DNA from: an uncultured euryarchaeote
Lineage (GTDB): Archaea > Thermoplasmatota > Poseidoniia > Poseidoniales > Poseidoniaceae
Reading direction: 5' to 3'
Assembly (NCBI GenBank): GCA_937897005.1
Contig: CALCOQ010000026.1
Span: forward strand, 1-11,007
DNA length: 11,007 nucleotides
Made by a program: the position numbers and the translations under genes. How positions within the stretch are numbered: the stretch's first letter is position 1; each line of letters begins with the position of its first letter. The notes under the pieces are model-generated. The model saw only the letters and a list, made by a program, of their open reading frames with translations. It made no database searches and was not told where the DNA came from. Shown piece by piece: positions 1 through 7,307 of this stretch.

Positions 1-1525
1 CAGTTATCGCTGATATCAGTGATTCCGCTGGAATTAAAACTTCTGGAACCTCTCCAACCTCTCCATTTGACATTATTCCAACGACTGATTGCGGCTCATT
101 ACGAAGTGTTGCCCGCAATTCTAGAACCGTGTCCAGGCCTTCCTTACCAGCATTACTCGCCAGTGTGAACGGTATTGTCTCCAGTGCTCTGGCGAATGAT
201 TCCATTGCCAATCTTTCTCTTCCTGCTGAACCTTCTGCCATACTACGAATCGCCAATGCTGCGCTGCAATGGATGTGGCCTCCTCCATTCACTACATAGC
301 CATCTCTGAATGCCAGTGTTGTCGCTTTCAAAGAATCATACAATCCCCGTATCACTTCTTCAGTAGCAAGGTCATTTGCCCCACCTACCTCAATGGTCAC
401 AATTGTTGGTTCAGGACATATGTCAATGGTTATTCTATCTTCAATATCCTCGACACCCTCTCTTCTCTCAACGTGAATGACGCCTGCTTCACCAAGGTCA
501 TCAATAGTCAAACTTCTCAATAAATCAACCATCTCAGCACCAGTCGCTCCTGAAAGATTCTTCAATTCGATTTGATCCAAGTCAGAAAGAACGAATACTC
601 CTCGTTCTGACAGGGAATGAAGCACTCTTGGATCAACTCCACCAGTTGTGAATACTGCTTTGGCTCCAGTCGAAAGTATCTGCTCACATATCTCATCGAG
701 AAATTTCTCGCCCGCATCAATGAATGCTGTAAGTTGCTGTGGGTCTGTGATCTCAATCTCACTATCCCTAGTTGGACCTTCAAATTCAAGTGGGCAAGTC
801 AACAATACAACAGGGACTGATTCCAGATTCCGTGGAATCTTGTCATTGGCGAGGCGTTTCTCTAGTATCACTCCCTTGACCAATCTACTGTCATGCATGG
901 AACCACGTTTTGCCTTATTCATGAGGATGAGTTCTGCCATCACGCTCGTGTCTTCAGGTAATGATGCTGCCACTTCCAACGTTGCTGAAACCACCAATGA
1001 AGAGAGGGTGTCAAGAGCGCCCTCTGCACCTTTCCCAACCAAAGAAGTTGCAGCAACGGCAGAGATATTCACTGAGTTGATGGAAGACTTACTACCCGCT
1101 ATCACATCAAGCGTGATTTTCAATGCTTGTCGCCATCCTTCAATGATGATCAATGGGTGGAGGCCTTTTTTCAATAATCTCCCGGCTTCTCTCATCAATT
1201 CAGTAGCCAGCAGAAGACAACCTGTGACTCCATCGCCGCATGTGCTCTCTTGAGAATGGCCAAGTGAAACCAATGCTTTGGCGGCGGGATGTTTTACCAA
1301 TAATTCAGAGATTATCTTGGCCCCATCATTAGTCACCGCTGTGTTCCCATCACTCTTGTACAGCATCTTATCCAATCCACGAGGGCCAAAGGTGCTTCGA
1401 ATTATATTCCCTAGTGCCAGTGCTGCTGACACAAGTTTCTCTTGCACCTCAATTCCACTGGTCACATTGCTCTGTTCAGTAAGAATGACCACTGGGGCCC
1501 TTCCACTACCATCGCCGGATGCCAT
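1..1525 (-). CDS. Divergent thermosome subunit (group II chaperonin, TCP-1/Cpn60 family), C-terminus cut by window edge
   Basis: The minus-strand frame is open from an ATG at 1525 to the window edge, giving 508 residues; an in-frame TGA lies five codons upstream. Typical thermosome subunits are about 530-560 residues, so only the last few dozen should be missing. The order of parts matches a group II chaperonin, an ATP-driven ring that folds cytosolic proteins: equatorial start with STFGPRGLDKML near 40-50 and NDGAK near 66-70, GDGVTG at 97-102, an apical region from about residue 215 to 375, the intermediate-domain catalytic Asp in YDSL (D397), and GGG at 414-416. Several usual motifs are altered: GDGTT(T/G) reads GDGVTG, the apical RGG reads VGG, and GGGAxE reads GGGHIH. 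The family call is firm; folding activity is inferred. It is likely a specialised paralog. It follows the 144-residue membrane protein by 52 bases and has no clear Shine-Dalgarno site. Confidence 0.93.
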   Translation of the reverse strand, partial: MASGDGSGRAPVVILTEQSNVTSGIEVQEKLVSAALALGNIIRSTFGPRGLDKMLYKSDGNTAVTNDGAKIISELLVKHPAAKALVSLGHSQESTCGDGVTGCLLLATELMREAGRLLKKGLHPLIIIEGWRQALKITLDVIAGSKSSINSVNISAVAATSLVGKGAEGALDTLSSLVVSATLEVAASLPEDTSVMAELILMNKAKRGSMHDSRLVKGVILEKRLANDKIPRNLESVPVVLLTCPLEFEGPTRDSEIEITDPQQLTAFIDAGEKFLDEICEQILSTGAKAVFTTGGVDPRVLHSLSERGVFVLSDLDQIELKNLSGATGAEMVDLLRSLTIDDLGEAGVIHVERREGVEDIEDRITIDICPEPTIVTIEVGGANDLATEEVIRGLYDSLKATTLAFRDGYVVNGGGHIHCSAALAIRSMAEGSAGRERLAMESFARALETIPFTLASNAGKEGLDTVLELRATLRNEPQSVVGIMSNGEVGEVPEVLIPAESLISAIT

Positions 1526-1577
1526 CAATATCGGGCGTCACGGCACTGTTCATCAACCCTCGGACGAGAAGGATTTC

Positions 1578-2012
1578 TCAAATCACGAGCCAAAACAGAA
1601 GTATCAACCAGACGATGCCGGCTGTAGCGGTCAACCCCATGGTCCAATTGAAATGCTTCATTGCATGCTCAGGTAACGCGTCTGTCTTGTTCTTTTGTTT
1701 CCACGACCAACTGGACATCGCTTGACCAGACATCAACACCCCAAGAAGAACGCATAGAATGCTCAATGACCATTTGGTCAACAACGGCCCGATGGATTCG
1801 CTACCCTCTTCACCCAACATGATGAACACGAATGGGAGAAATGGAAGAAGATAGGAGAATAATATCCAGAACAGGGTATCTTTGAGTTCACGTTTCTGTT
1901 CGCCTGTCCCTTCATGTCTCCAAACCAAATGCCATGAGGCCCAGTTACTGGCTGCACTGATGGCTGAGGCTGATAGAAACAAGGTCACTTCGGCTGCCAC
2001 GGTACTGCACAA
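1578..2012 (-). CDS. Small four-helix membrane protein of unknown function
   Basis: I do not recognise this 144-residue protein. Four hydrophobic stretches are visible at about residues 4-24, 47-66, 79-99 and 121-143. Between helices 1 and 2 is a charged loop (about 31-45), and between 3 and 4 a Trp/Lys-rich loop (about 101-120). The C-terminus ends directly in the last helix. The start is uncertain: the frame carries no ATG near its beginning. I used TTG at 2012, but GTG at 2000 is possible and would shorten helix 1 only slightly. It begins 33 bases after the stop of the ATPase-KH gene and ends 52 bases before the thermosome start, so it is probably co-transcribed with both. Another small four-helix protein lies on the other side of the ATPase, but I see no clear sequence match between the two. 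Function is not assigned. Confidence 0.75.
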   Translation of the reverse strand: MCSTVAAEVTLFLSASAISAASNWASWHLVWRHEGTGEQKRELKDTLFWILFSYLLPFLPFVFIMLGEEGSESIGPLLTKWSLSILCVLLGVLMSGQAMSSWSWKQKNKTDALPEHAMKHFNWTMGLTATAGIVWLILLFWLVI

Positions 2013-2045
2013 CAGGGTTCGGATTTTAACGCGTCGGAGAAATAT

Positions 2046-3407
2046 TCAGCGTCTTTTCCTTCCTTTTCGCCTTTTACTCTTGTTAGAATCGCTATGCTGT
2101 TCCCATTGTCTTCCACCCATGGAACGTTGACTCTGGAGATCCCAGTTTCCACTATGTTCCTCTGGTATACGATCAAGATTACGAGGGATGGTCTTCAATC
2201 CCTTGATCTGGAATCTAAGGTCATATTCTTCTTCAAGTTCTTTGACCATCGCTCCACCTTGGCCCACCACTGAGCCTATCATGCTATCAGGAACATAGAT
2301 TGTTGCGTTTCTCTCACTTTGAATATCTACTTCTAAAGCACTGATGGCAAGGTAATCTCTGAGGCTCTTTGTCATCTCGATACGGGCCATTTTCAATACT
2401 GGACTTTTATTGGCCTTGTCTCCAACTGGAACTACGGCTATTTCAGAACCAAAAGCGAACATCTCAAACAATACTTTTCCATCAGGGAAACGGACTATTT
2501 CAACCACAGGACGGGCAAGTTCTTCCTGCATGCCAGAAGGTGGTTTCACTGTCATCCTCAATTCAAGAACCTGAGAAATCTCACCCTTCTCCACATGAAG
2601 GACAGTATCGAGTACCTGCGGCACTAACCCAAGCTCAACCTTACCTATGAGTCGTTGAATCGCTTCCAATGCAGAATTGGCATGGGTGACTCCCAACAAT
2701 CCAACACCGGCAAGGCGGACATCAGCAAATATCTCGAAATCCCTGGCTCTTCGCACCTCATCAAAAATGACGAAATCTGGGCGTACCAAGAAAATAATCT
2801 CTGCAGTTTTTTCAAGATCTCCCTCTAAAGGCGCATATTGCGTGATTCGAGGTGGTAATTGTAGGTCCCTTGGGGCCTCCATTGTCTTCACCATCGCTCC
2901 AATCTCTTCATCGAGATGTTCGGCTATGGCCTGAGCCAAGGTTGTCTTTCCAGACCCTGGACGGCCGGAAATGAATACGCCGCGATGATGATCTGCCAAT
3001 CGTTTGAGGAGGGCTTCTGGTAACTCATATTCTGGAAGGCTGAGTTTAGTGACTGGCCTGACAACTGTGACCTCATATGCATCTGCAAATGGTGGCCACG
3101 CGCAGGTGACCCTGAGATCTCCAATCTGAAACACTTTGCACCCATTCCTATCTATCTCAAGAAAACAATCCGACCGTTCGGAATTATTCTCCACGATGCT
3201 TTCTAACGCTTCCACCAAACTTCGAAGTGCAGAAGTGTTCCATTCTTCACCTTCAATTTCATCCAAGCTGATTGCTGAGATATGGCCTTGTTTCACCCTT
3301 GCAGTACAATCTGCCTTCAGAAAAACAGTGCTGACTCCCTCTTTGAGAAGATTTTCCAGTGCTTCTGGAATCTCGGGATGATCTGCAAATGTAGCCATCA
3401 TCTTCAC
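2046..3407 (-). CDS. PilT/VirB11-like ATPase with C-terminal KH domain, lacking the PIN domain
   Basis: The 453-residue protein matches the ATPase and KH part of the archaeal PIN-ATPase-KH family (the type represented by Methanocaldococcus MJ1533). A short N-terminal region (about 1-75) leads into SDCFLEIDRNG and the conserved RPVTKLSL stretch near 117-124. Walker A is GRPGSGKTT (148-156), the acidic Walker B is FVIFDEV (212-218), and the His-box is GVTHAN (239-244), as in secretion/pilus ATPases. A KH RNA-binding fold with the loop GQGG (382-385) spans about 365-403, followed by a Gln/Arg/Lys-rich basic tail. Relatives usually carry an N-terminal PIN nuclease-like domain of about 130 residues; here there is no room for it, because the preceding gene overlaps the start by four bases (GTGA). 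The start is GTG at 3407, with ATG at 3401 as alternative. A nucleotide-driven RNA-associated role is inferred; the true substrate of the family is unclear. Confidence 0.93.
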   Translation of the reverse strand: MKMMATFADHPEIPEALENLLKEGVSTVFLKADCTARVKQGHISAISLDEIEGEEWNTSALRSLVEALESIVENNSERSDCFLEIDRNGCKVFQIGDLRVTCAWPPFADAYEVTVVRPVTKLSLPEYELPEALLKRLADHHRGVFISGRPGSGKTTLAQAIAEHLDEEIGAMVKTMEAPRDLQLPPRITQYAPLEGDLEKTAEIIFLVRPDFVIFDEVRRARDFEIFADVRLAGVGLLGVTHANSALEAIQRLIGKVELGLVPQVLDTVLHVEKGEISQVLELRMTVKPPSGMQEELARPVVEIVRFPDGKVLFEMFAFGSEIAVVPVGDKANKSPVLKMARIEMTKSLRDYLAISALEVDIQSERNATIYVPDSMIGSVVGQGGAMVKELEEEYDLRFQIKGLKTIPRNLDRIPEEHSGNWDLQSQRSMGGRQWEQHSDSNKSKRRKGRKRR

Positions 3408-3748
3408 GCCTTGGCTGGTTCAAGAGTGTAATACGTCCACCAACCAGATCCTGCGGTCAATATCCCAAGTATGATCGAAGGAATGGTAGGAAATGCAAAT
3501 GTCGATTGGTAGAGGAAAAAGAATGCAAAGAACAGCATCACAAAAACAGTCCATGAAGTGATTCGCAACGGGTTTATTCCGAGAGATTCAGAAACCACCT
3601 GTAGATTCATTGCTGTCCAAAGCAGCACCAAAGCAATCGTCGTAGCCATCCAGGTCCAGAAGCCTATCATCAGCGTCCATTGCCATCCTGCAACAATACC
3701 AGCAAGAGCGGCTCCGCCAAGTAAACAGCAACACACGGAACAGCGCAT
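3404..3748 (-). CDS. Small four-helix membrane protein with Cys-rich N-terminus
   Basis: I do not recognise this 114-residue protein. It is almost entirely hydrophobic, with probable membrane helices at about 9-25, 27-48, 63-81 and 89-106 and a short polar link around 52-62. The N-terminus reads MRCSVCCCLLGG, with four cysteines (3, 6, 7, 8) just before the first helix, which is unusual for an archaeal membrane protein. It could be a lipidation or metal site, or nothing special. The ATG at 3748 lies 25 bases after the stop of the Gfo/Idh gene. Its stop overlaps the start of the ATPase-KH gene (GTGA), so the two are probably translationally coupled and may work together, for instance as membrane partner and ATPase. 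That link is inference from gene order only. Confidence 0.82.
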   Translation of the reverse strand: MRCSVCCCLLGGAALAGIVAGWQWTLMIGFWTWMATTIALVLLWTAMNLQVVSESLGINPLRITSWTVFVMLFFAFFFLYQSTFAFPTIPSIILGILTAGSGWWTYYTLEPAKA

Positions 3749-3773
3749 ACAACGGCGAGATGCTGTCGATTCT

Positions 3774-4712
3774 TCAATGCTCTTGCATTCCCATCACATC
3801 AGCACTGGTGATCAAGACCCTGTCTTTCCATGACACACTTCGTAGTGCTGAACGCCCAATCATCGAAATCTGGTCACTTCCTAATGCAATTTGAGAAATA
3901 AAATTCCTCAATTCTGCTTTCAGAGGGGAAGTTGAATCAGCAAGAGGAATTTCTTCCTCACCAATGAACAGACTGTCATGTTTTGAAAAGTCTATCTCGA
4001 TGGTGCCCTGAGTTCCTGATATCTCTAATCTCCGGACATCTTCCCGCGCTCCCCATGATACTTCGCACAGCGCTTCAATCCCAGGTTTGAACTCCATTGC
4101 TATACTGCAAAATGTTCCTGAATCTAGATTCTCGATGTTGGCATTGATTTGATCTGGCTCTGCTTCATGAAGGAGATGGCAGCAGATATCAAGGTAATGA
4201 ATGGCTAATACATCTATGATGGATTCATCATCTCTCCCAATTCTTGAAGAATGTCTGGAGCAGTTGATTCTTTCAATTTCTCCTATCTCACCTTCCGCTA
4301 TCAACAATCTAGCATATTTGATAGCAGGGTGATGTCTCAGCAACAACCCCGTTTCAATGACTACTCCATTAGCAAGACTTTCATTCATCAAGGCATTGGC
4401 ATCTGCAAGATTCTGGGCCATCGGCTTTTCAATCAACACATGCATTCCTTCAGCAATCAAGCAACTGGCAACTTCGAAATGTGAAGCTGAAGTTGTTGAA
4501 ACAACAGCAGCAATTCCTGGCTGGCGAATGTTTGACGACCATATTGCCCCATAACGCTCAACAACTTCTTTTCGAGTATAATCGATATCATAGGCGTACA
4601 GTTTCCCTATTTCGCCATCATCCTGCATTTCCTTGAGTGTTGCAAGATGCCGCTCTCCCCAACGGCCGATACCAACCACCAATACATCGATCGGAGGCAT
4701 TGAATCACTCAC
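3774..4712 (-). CDS. Gfo/Idh/MocA family NAD(P)-dependent sugar oxidoreductase
   Basis: This 312-residue protein has the two-part layout of the family. An N-terminal Rossmann fold opens with DVLVVGIGRWGERH (GxGxxG at 14-19), followed by the family signature EKP at 95-97. The C-terminal alpha/beta substrate domain contains DVLAIHYLDI with D167, H172 and D175 in the place of the usual catalytic His/Asp motif. Members oxidise or reduce sugars and cyclitols, often nucleotide sugars for surface glycans. The gene before it encodes a glycosyltransferase, so a nucleotide-sugar 3-dehydrogenase-like role is plausible, but the substrate cannot be read from sequence. The start chosen is GTG at 4712, giving a GTGA overlap with the glycosyltransferase stop; ATG at 4700 would also leave the whole Rossmann fold. 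At 312 residues it is slightly short for the family but looks complete. Confidence 0.92.
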   Translation of the reverse strand: MSDSMPPIDVLVVGIGRWGERHLATLKEMQDDGEIGKLYAYDIDYTRKEVVERYGAIWSSNIRQPGIAAVVSTTSASHFEVASCLIAEGMHVLIEKPMAQNLADANALMNESLANGVVIETGLLLRHHPAIKYARLLIAEGEIGEIERINCSRHSSRIGRDDESIIDVLAIHYLDICCHLLHEAEPDQINANIENLDSGTFCSIAMEFKPGIEALCEVSWGAREDVRRLEISGTQGTIEIDFSKHDSLFIGEEEIPLADSTSPLKAELRNFISQIALGSDQISMIGRSALRSVSWKDRVLITSADVMGMQEH

Positions 4713-5656
4713 TCATACATCGTGGGCTTGATCCAGTTCCCATCTTCATCCTTGATATGGAGATCGAACTCCTCCAAAGCCAAGTCTTCCTCAACGAATT
4801 CAAAAGTCACCTGAGTGTCAAATCCTTGCTTCCGATAGACGCGTGGAGAAAAAGAAAAGCCTTGAATCCCGATATATCTGGCTCTAGGAACCACTGTGGT
4901 CAGTCTAGCATATCCCCCATTCCATAATCCTAAAGCAGTCATGGCATCCTGACTGGTTGGTGTATTCTTGTTCTGTTTATCATCAGCAAAGGGTGGAGTG
5001 ATTGCTTCTTCTGGAATCTCCAATACCTCTCCTGAATATACACGACGCTTCTGGTTCATCCAATGGTGCATGAACTTACGGCGGATGCGCTTGTGGTTTC
5101 TCTTCTGATATGGGACTCCGTCGAGGTATTCCTCCTCGTATTCATAGAGAACGTGTTTGATATCATCCCAGACCTTGCGGGTGATGCAATAGCCCCAGAA
5201 ATGGCGATTTGTTGCAATTACCTTGGCCAGATCCTTGTGCTGGGTCTCCTTGTCGGTATTGTTCAGATTGTATCCCATGACTGTGCCTACGTTGTCATAT
5301 TGATGTGCCCAATCACTCAACCTCAAGACTGTAGTGATATAGGTTGGAGACAGTATCATATCATCCTCAAAGAGAATCAAGCGATCATATCCCAACCCAT
5401 CGAACAGATCCCTTCGGGCACCTATCAAATGCCGTCCGATTCCATAATTAGATTCTCTACATACTATGTGTTTTGATTTGATCGATGATGCATCAATCAT
5501 CTGTTTCAATTCTTCTTGCCGAGACTTTTTGCCTCCATCTAGATAGAAATGAAAATCTAAAGTCTGACTCTCAGGACATCTCTCCAGGCTCTCAAGGGTC
5601 TGTTCAAAATAATGCAGGCGCTTGAATCCTATGACAAGAATGGCGGTACGCATCAT
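4709..5656 (-). CDS. GT-A fold glycosyltransferase (family 2 / GNT-I-like)
   Basis: The 315-residue protein starts with a hydrophobic strand, AILVIGFKRLHYFEQTLESL, as in GT-A glycosyltransferases. FYLDGG follows at 38-42, then SNYGIGRHLIGARR (69-82), and the metal/nucleotide-sugar binding acidic motif RLILFEDDM with EDD at 97-99. The run ILFEDD with a downstream HFWGYC resembles the GNT-I-like and GT2 groups. It likely moves a sugar from a nucleotide donor to a glycan or protein; donor and acceptor are unknown. No membrane helix or signal peptide is visible, so it should act on the cytoplasmic side. Two ATG codons stand in tandem at 5656 and 5653. The Shine-Dalgarno site GAGGT lies 3 bases before the first and 6 before the second, so 5653 is the better true start. 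It is the first gene after a 111-base gap and overlaps the Gfo/Idh gene by four bases. Confidence 0.9.
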   Translation of the reverse strand: MMRTAILVIGFKRLHYFEQTLESLERCPESQTLDFHFYLDGGKKSRQEELKQMIDASSIKSKHIVCRESNYGIGRHLIGARRDLFDGLGYDRLILFEDDMILSPTYITTVLRLSDWAHQYDNVGTVMGYNLNNTDKETQHKDLAKVIATNRHFWGYCITRKVWDDIKHVLYEYEEEYLDGVPYQKRNHKRIRRKFMHHWMNQKRRVYSGEVLEIPEEAITPPFADDKQNKNTPTSQDAMTALGLWNGGYARLTTVVPRARYIGIQGFSFSPRVYRKQGFDTQVTFEFVEEDLALEEFDLHIKDEDGNWIKPTMYE

Positions 5657-5767
5657 CTTACCTCTGTGGACTGGCCCGTATTGGGCTCAAGCCAAACCTG
5701 TATAATCGCGACGGTCCACTGATATAGAATTGAAACACTATCCTTTGAGAATCATATCTTGGTAATT
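5657..5767 (-). promoter_or_regulatory. Intergenic gap with candidate archaeal promoter for the glycosyltransferase operon
   Basis: This is the largest gap in the window (111 bases). Reading the minus strand there are two AT-rich TATA-like elements: CTATATC around 5721-5728 and GATTATA around 5701-5707. The second, about 45-52 bases before the start codon, would give a short leader containing the Shine-Dalgarno site. No B-recognition element is obvious and no U-tract terminator for the upstream gene is clear. A small self-complementary GGCTTGAGCC lies near 5681-5690. The gap suggests that a new transcription unit starts here, but the exact promoter is a guess. Confidence 0.35.
5660..5664 (-). 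promoter_or_regulatory. Ribosome binding site of the glycosyltransferase gene
   Basis: On the minus strand GAGGT stands just before tandem ATG codons. The gap is 3 bases to the ATG at 5656 and 6 bases to the one at 5653. The longer gap equals that of the clear site before the gene starting at 10073, which favours 5653 as the start. Confidence 0.6.
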
Positions 5768-6364
5768 CTAATTGTTGTCATCAAATTTAAGCTTGCGAGC
5801 ATTCTCTACCGCGCCTTTCTCAAGGAACCAGAAATCAGGGGTTGGAGTTGGCATGAATTCATCCCATTTCTGCACTGTTCGGGCAAATATCTCCTCCCCT
5901 GATTGAGTGCGGCACCACTCGTGGACCCATTCCGCTTGTGCAACGACATTCTCATCATCACTTGCTACACGCTTGAGAATCTCTGCTTGCATGGCCATTG
6001 ACATCATCCATGTCGGTGATAATGCATAGGTCATGAATGGGTTGCGTTCAGTATCTACACTACGCCATTCAATCCACAGTCCTAGAACTCGATCATAAAC
6101 CCAGCCGATGAAAAGAACAATGACCATGACTCCAATGAATATTGAAGACAATCCCCAATAGGTATTGGCTAGACCAAGAGTTGTTTCCTCGGCTTTGAAA
6201 CGCCAACGCACATATGGCCATATCAATAAAGTCAGTGTGGTTGCCCAAAAGCCAATGCTGATGAAGGCTTGAGACTGCTGAACTCGCCAATATTGACGCA
6301 TCACCCATTTCTTGATGAGATTCTCCTGACGGTTGTCTACACTCGGATTGGCCATCTTTCTCAT
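5768..6364 (-). CDS. Two-helix membrane protein of unknown function
   Basis: I do not recognise this 198-residue protein. A basic, Gln-rich N-terminal stretch (about 1-31) precedes two membrane helices at about 32-52 and 68-90. A soluble C-terminal part of about 105 residues follows, rich in Trp and acidic residues. By the positive-inside rule both ends should face the cytoplasm. A notable stretch just after helix 2 is DTERNPFMTYALSPTWMM (104-121), which looks like a conserved block. The start is ATG at 6364; ATG at 6355 is also possible and would remove three residues. It begins 38 bases after the DUF4105 gene and is followed by the 111-base gap, so it is probably the last gene of the surface block. 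A partner role with the DUF4105 protein is possible but rests on position only. Confidence 0.82.
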   Translation of the reverse strand: MRKMANPSVDNRQENLIKKWVMRQYWRVQQSQAFISIGFWATTLTLLIWPYVRWRFKAEETTLGLANTYWGLSSIFIGVMVIVLFIGWVYDRVLGLWIEWRSVDTERNPFMTYALSPTWMMSMAMQAEILKRVASDDENVVAQAEWVHEWCRTQSGEEIFARTVQKWDEFMPTPTPDFWFLEKGAVENARKLKFDDNN

Positions 6365-6402
6365 TTGCTCGCGCGCATGTTCTATTCAAGCACCTTTCGG
6401 AC

Positions 6403-7266
6403 TCAGGACGGTGGTGGAAGTGTTTCTCTGATGTGATGACTGAAGTCACTTTCGCCATTCCATGCTTGTGCATTCTCGTCTATCCTACTCTTTTGAAGAG
6501 TTTCAGCATATCCGCCCCAATCCTGCACCAATCCAAGTTTGAAGGCGGCTCTTGCCGCGTGCCCTGGAAGAAGCGCTCTCCATGTGAAAGGAATACGACC
6601 GGGGGTCACTTGATTGACCTGAGAAACGATTGTCGTGGTGCATGATGCTGATAGCGTATGATACCATTCCGGTCGGACCTTCAATTCATTCATCCGTTTA
6701 CATAATTGGACAAGAAGGGCCTTGTCCTTTCCTTCAGGGGACTGAACACGATACATGTGCACCTTATGCTTTCTGACATTGGTCCGTAGATGAAGAGCAT
6801 CTCTTTCTGTAGCAACCAACAGGTATAGTTCGAAACCCCGCCACATTCCATCCCAAGGGTGATACTTGTCTCCTAGTTCTCTTCTGGTTTCAAAGGAAAA
6901 GGTCAGAACCTCGCCATCTTCAAACTCAAAACTGATCATGGTATGTGCCAACGCCCTAAGGCGATGGAAGTGGTCGATGATGAACCAAACATCTTTGATC
7001 TTGGTAGCATCGACATTCTTGGTCACCCATTTCACATCATGATCCTTTGAACTCCGCCAAGTGAAATCTCTAACATTTGTTATCTCGATGGCGTCTCCAT
7101 TGATTTCAGCATGCCCCAACTCGGCACAATCACTCCACCACTCACGATGCAGTTCCGGCACTCTAGGGCGAACACGAGTCCACCACACCCATGCATATCT
7201 GAGCAAGATGATGGTTAGTCCCGCGCCGATGGCGTAGGCGCTGTACAACAGGAGTCTGTCTATCAC
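6403..7266 (-). CDS. Membrane-anchored DUF4105 (Lnb N-terminal periplasmic domain) protein
   Basis: The 287-residue protein has an N-terminal membrane helix (about 5-23), a Trp/Arg-rich link, and a soluble part that matches the DUF4105 family (PF13387). The matching blocks are KDVWFIIDHF (91-100), ALAHTMISFEFEDG (105-118), FETRRELGDKYHPWDGMWR (125-143), LHLRTNVR (158-165), the SASCTTT block (206-212), and PGRIPFTWRALLPGH (222-236). The family is thought to have a papain/NlpC-like fold; the conserved His108 and Cys209 are then the candidate catalytic pair. Function in the family is poorly known; peptidase, amidase or acyl-transfer activity on a surface substrate is inference. DUF4105 is best known from Gram-negative bacterial periplasmic proteins, so an archaeal anchored form is notable. 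The start is GTG at 7266, the only sensible start codon because a stop lies three codons upstream. The helix anchors it probably with the domain outside. Confidence 0.88.
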   Translation of the reverse strand: MIDRLLLYSAYAIGAGLTIILLRYAWVWWTRVRPRVPELHREWWSDCAELGHAEINGDAIEITNVRDFTWRSSKDHDVKWVTKNVDATKIKDVWFIIDHFHRLRALAHTMISFEFEDGEVLTFSFETRRELGDKYHPWDGMWRGFELYLLVATERDALHLRTNVRKHKVHMYRVQSPEGKDKALLVQLCKRMNELKVRPEWYHTLSASCTTTIVSQVNQVTPGRIPFTWRALLPGHAARAAFKLGLVQDWGGYAETLQKSRIDENAQAWNGESDFSHHIRETLPPPS

Positions 7267-7307
7267 GGTACCAATTCAGGGATGGGGGTGTTGTATCTTT
7301 TGCCGGG

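Noticed and set aside
648..1253. 201-codon open frame on the plus strand
   Set aside because: It lies wholly antisense to the thermosome gene, is Ser/Ala-rich with no recognisable motif, and the minus-strand frame has clear family motifs throughout.
1566..1579. Short inverted repeat GAGAA-GGAT-TTCTC at the end of the 144-residue membrane protein gene
   Set aside because: The stem is five pairs, overlaps the stop codon and has no following U-tract, so it is not a convincing terminator.
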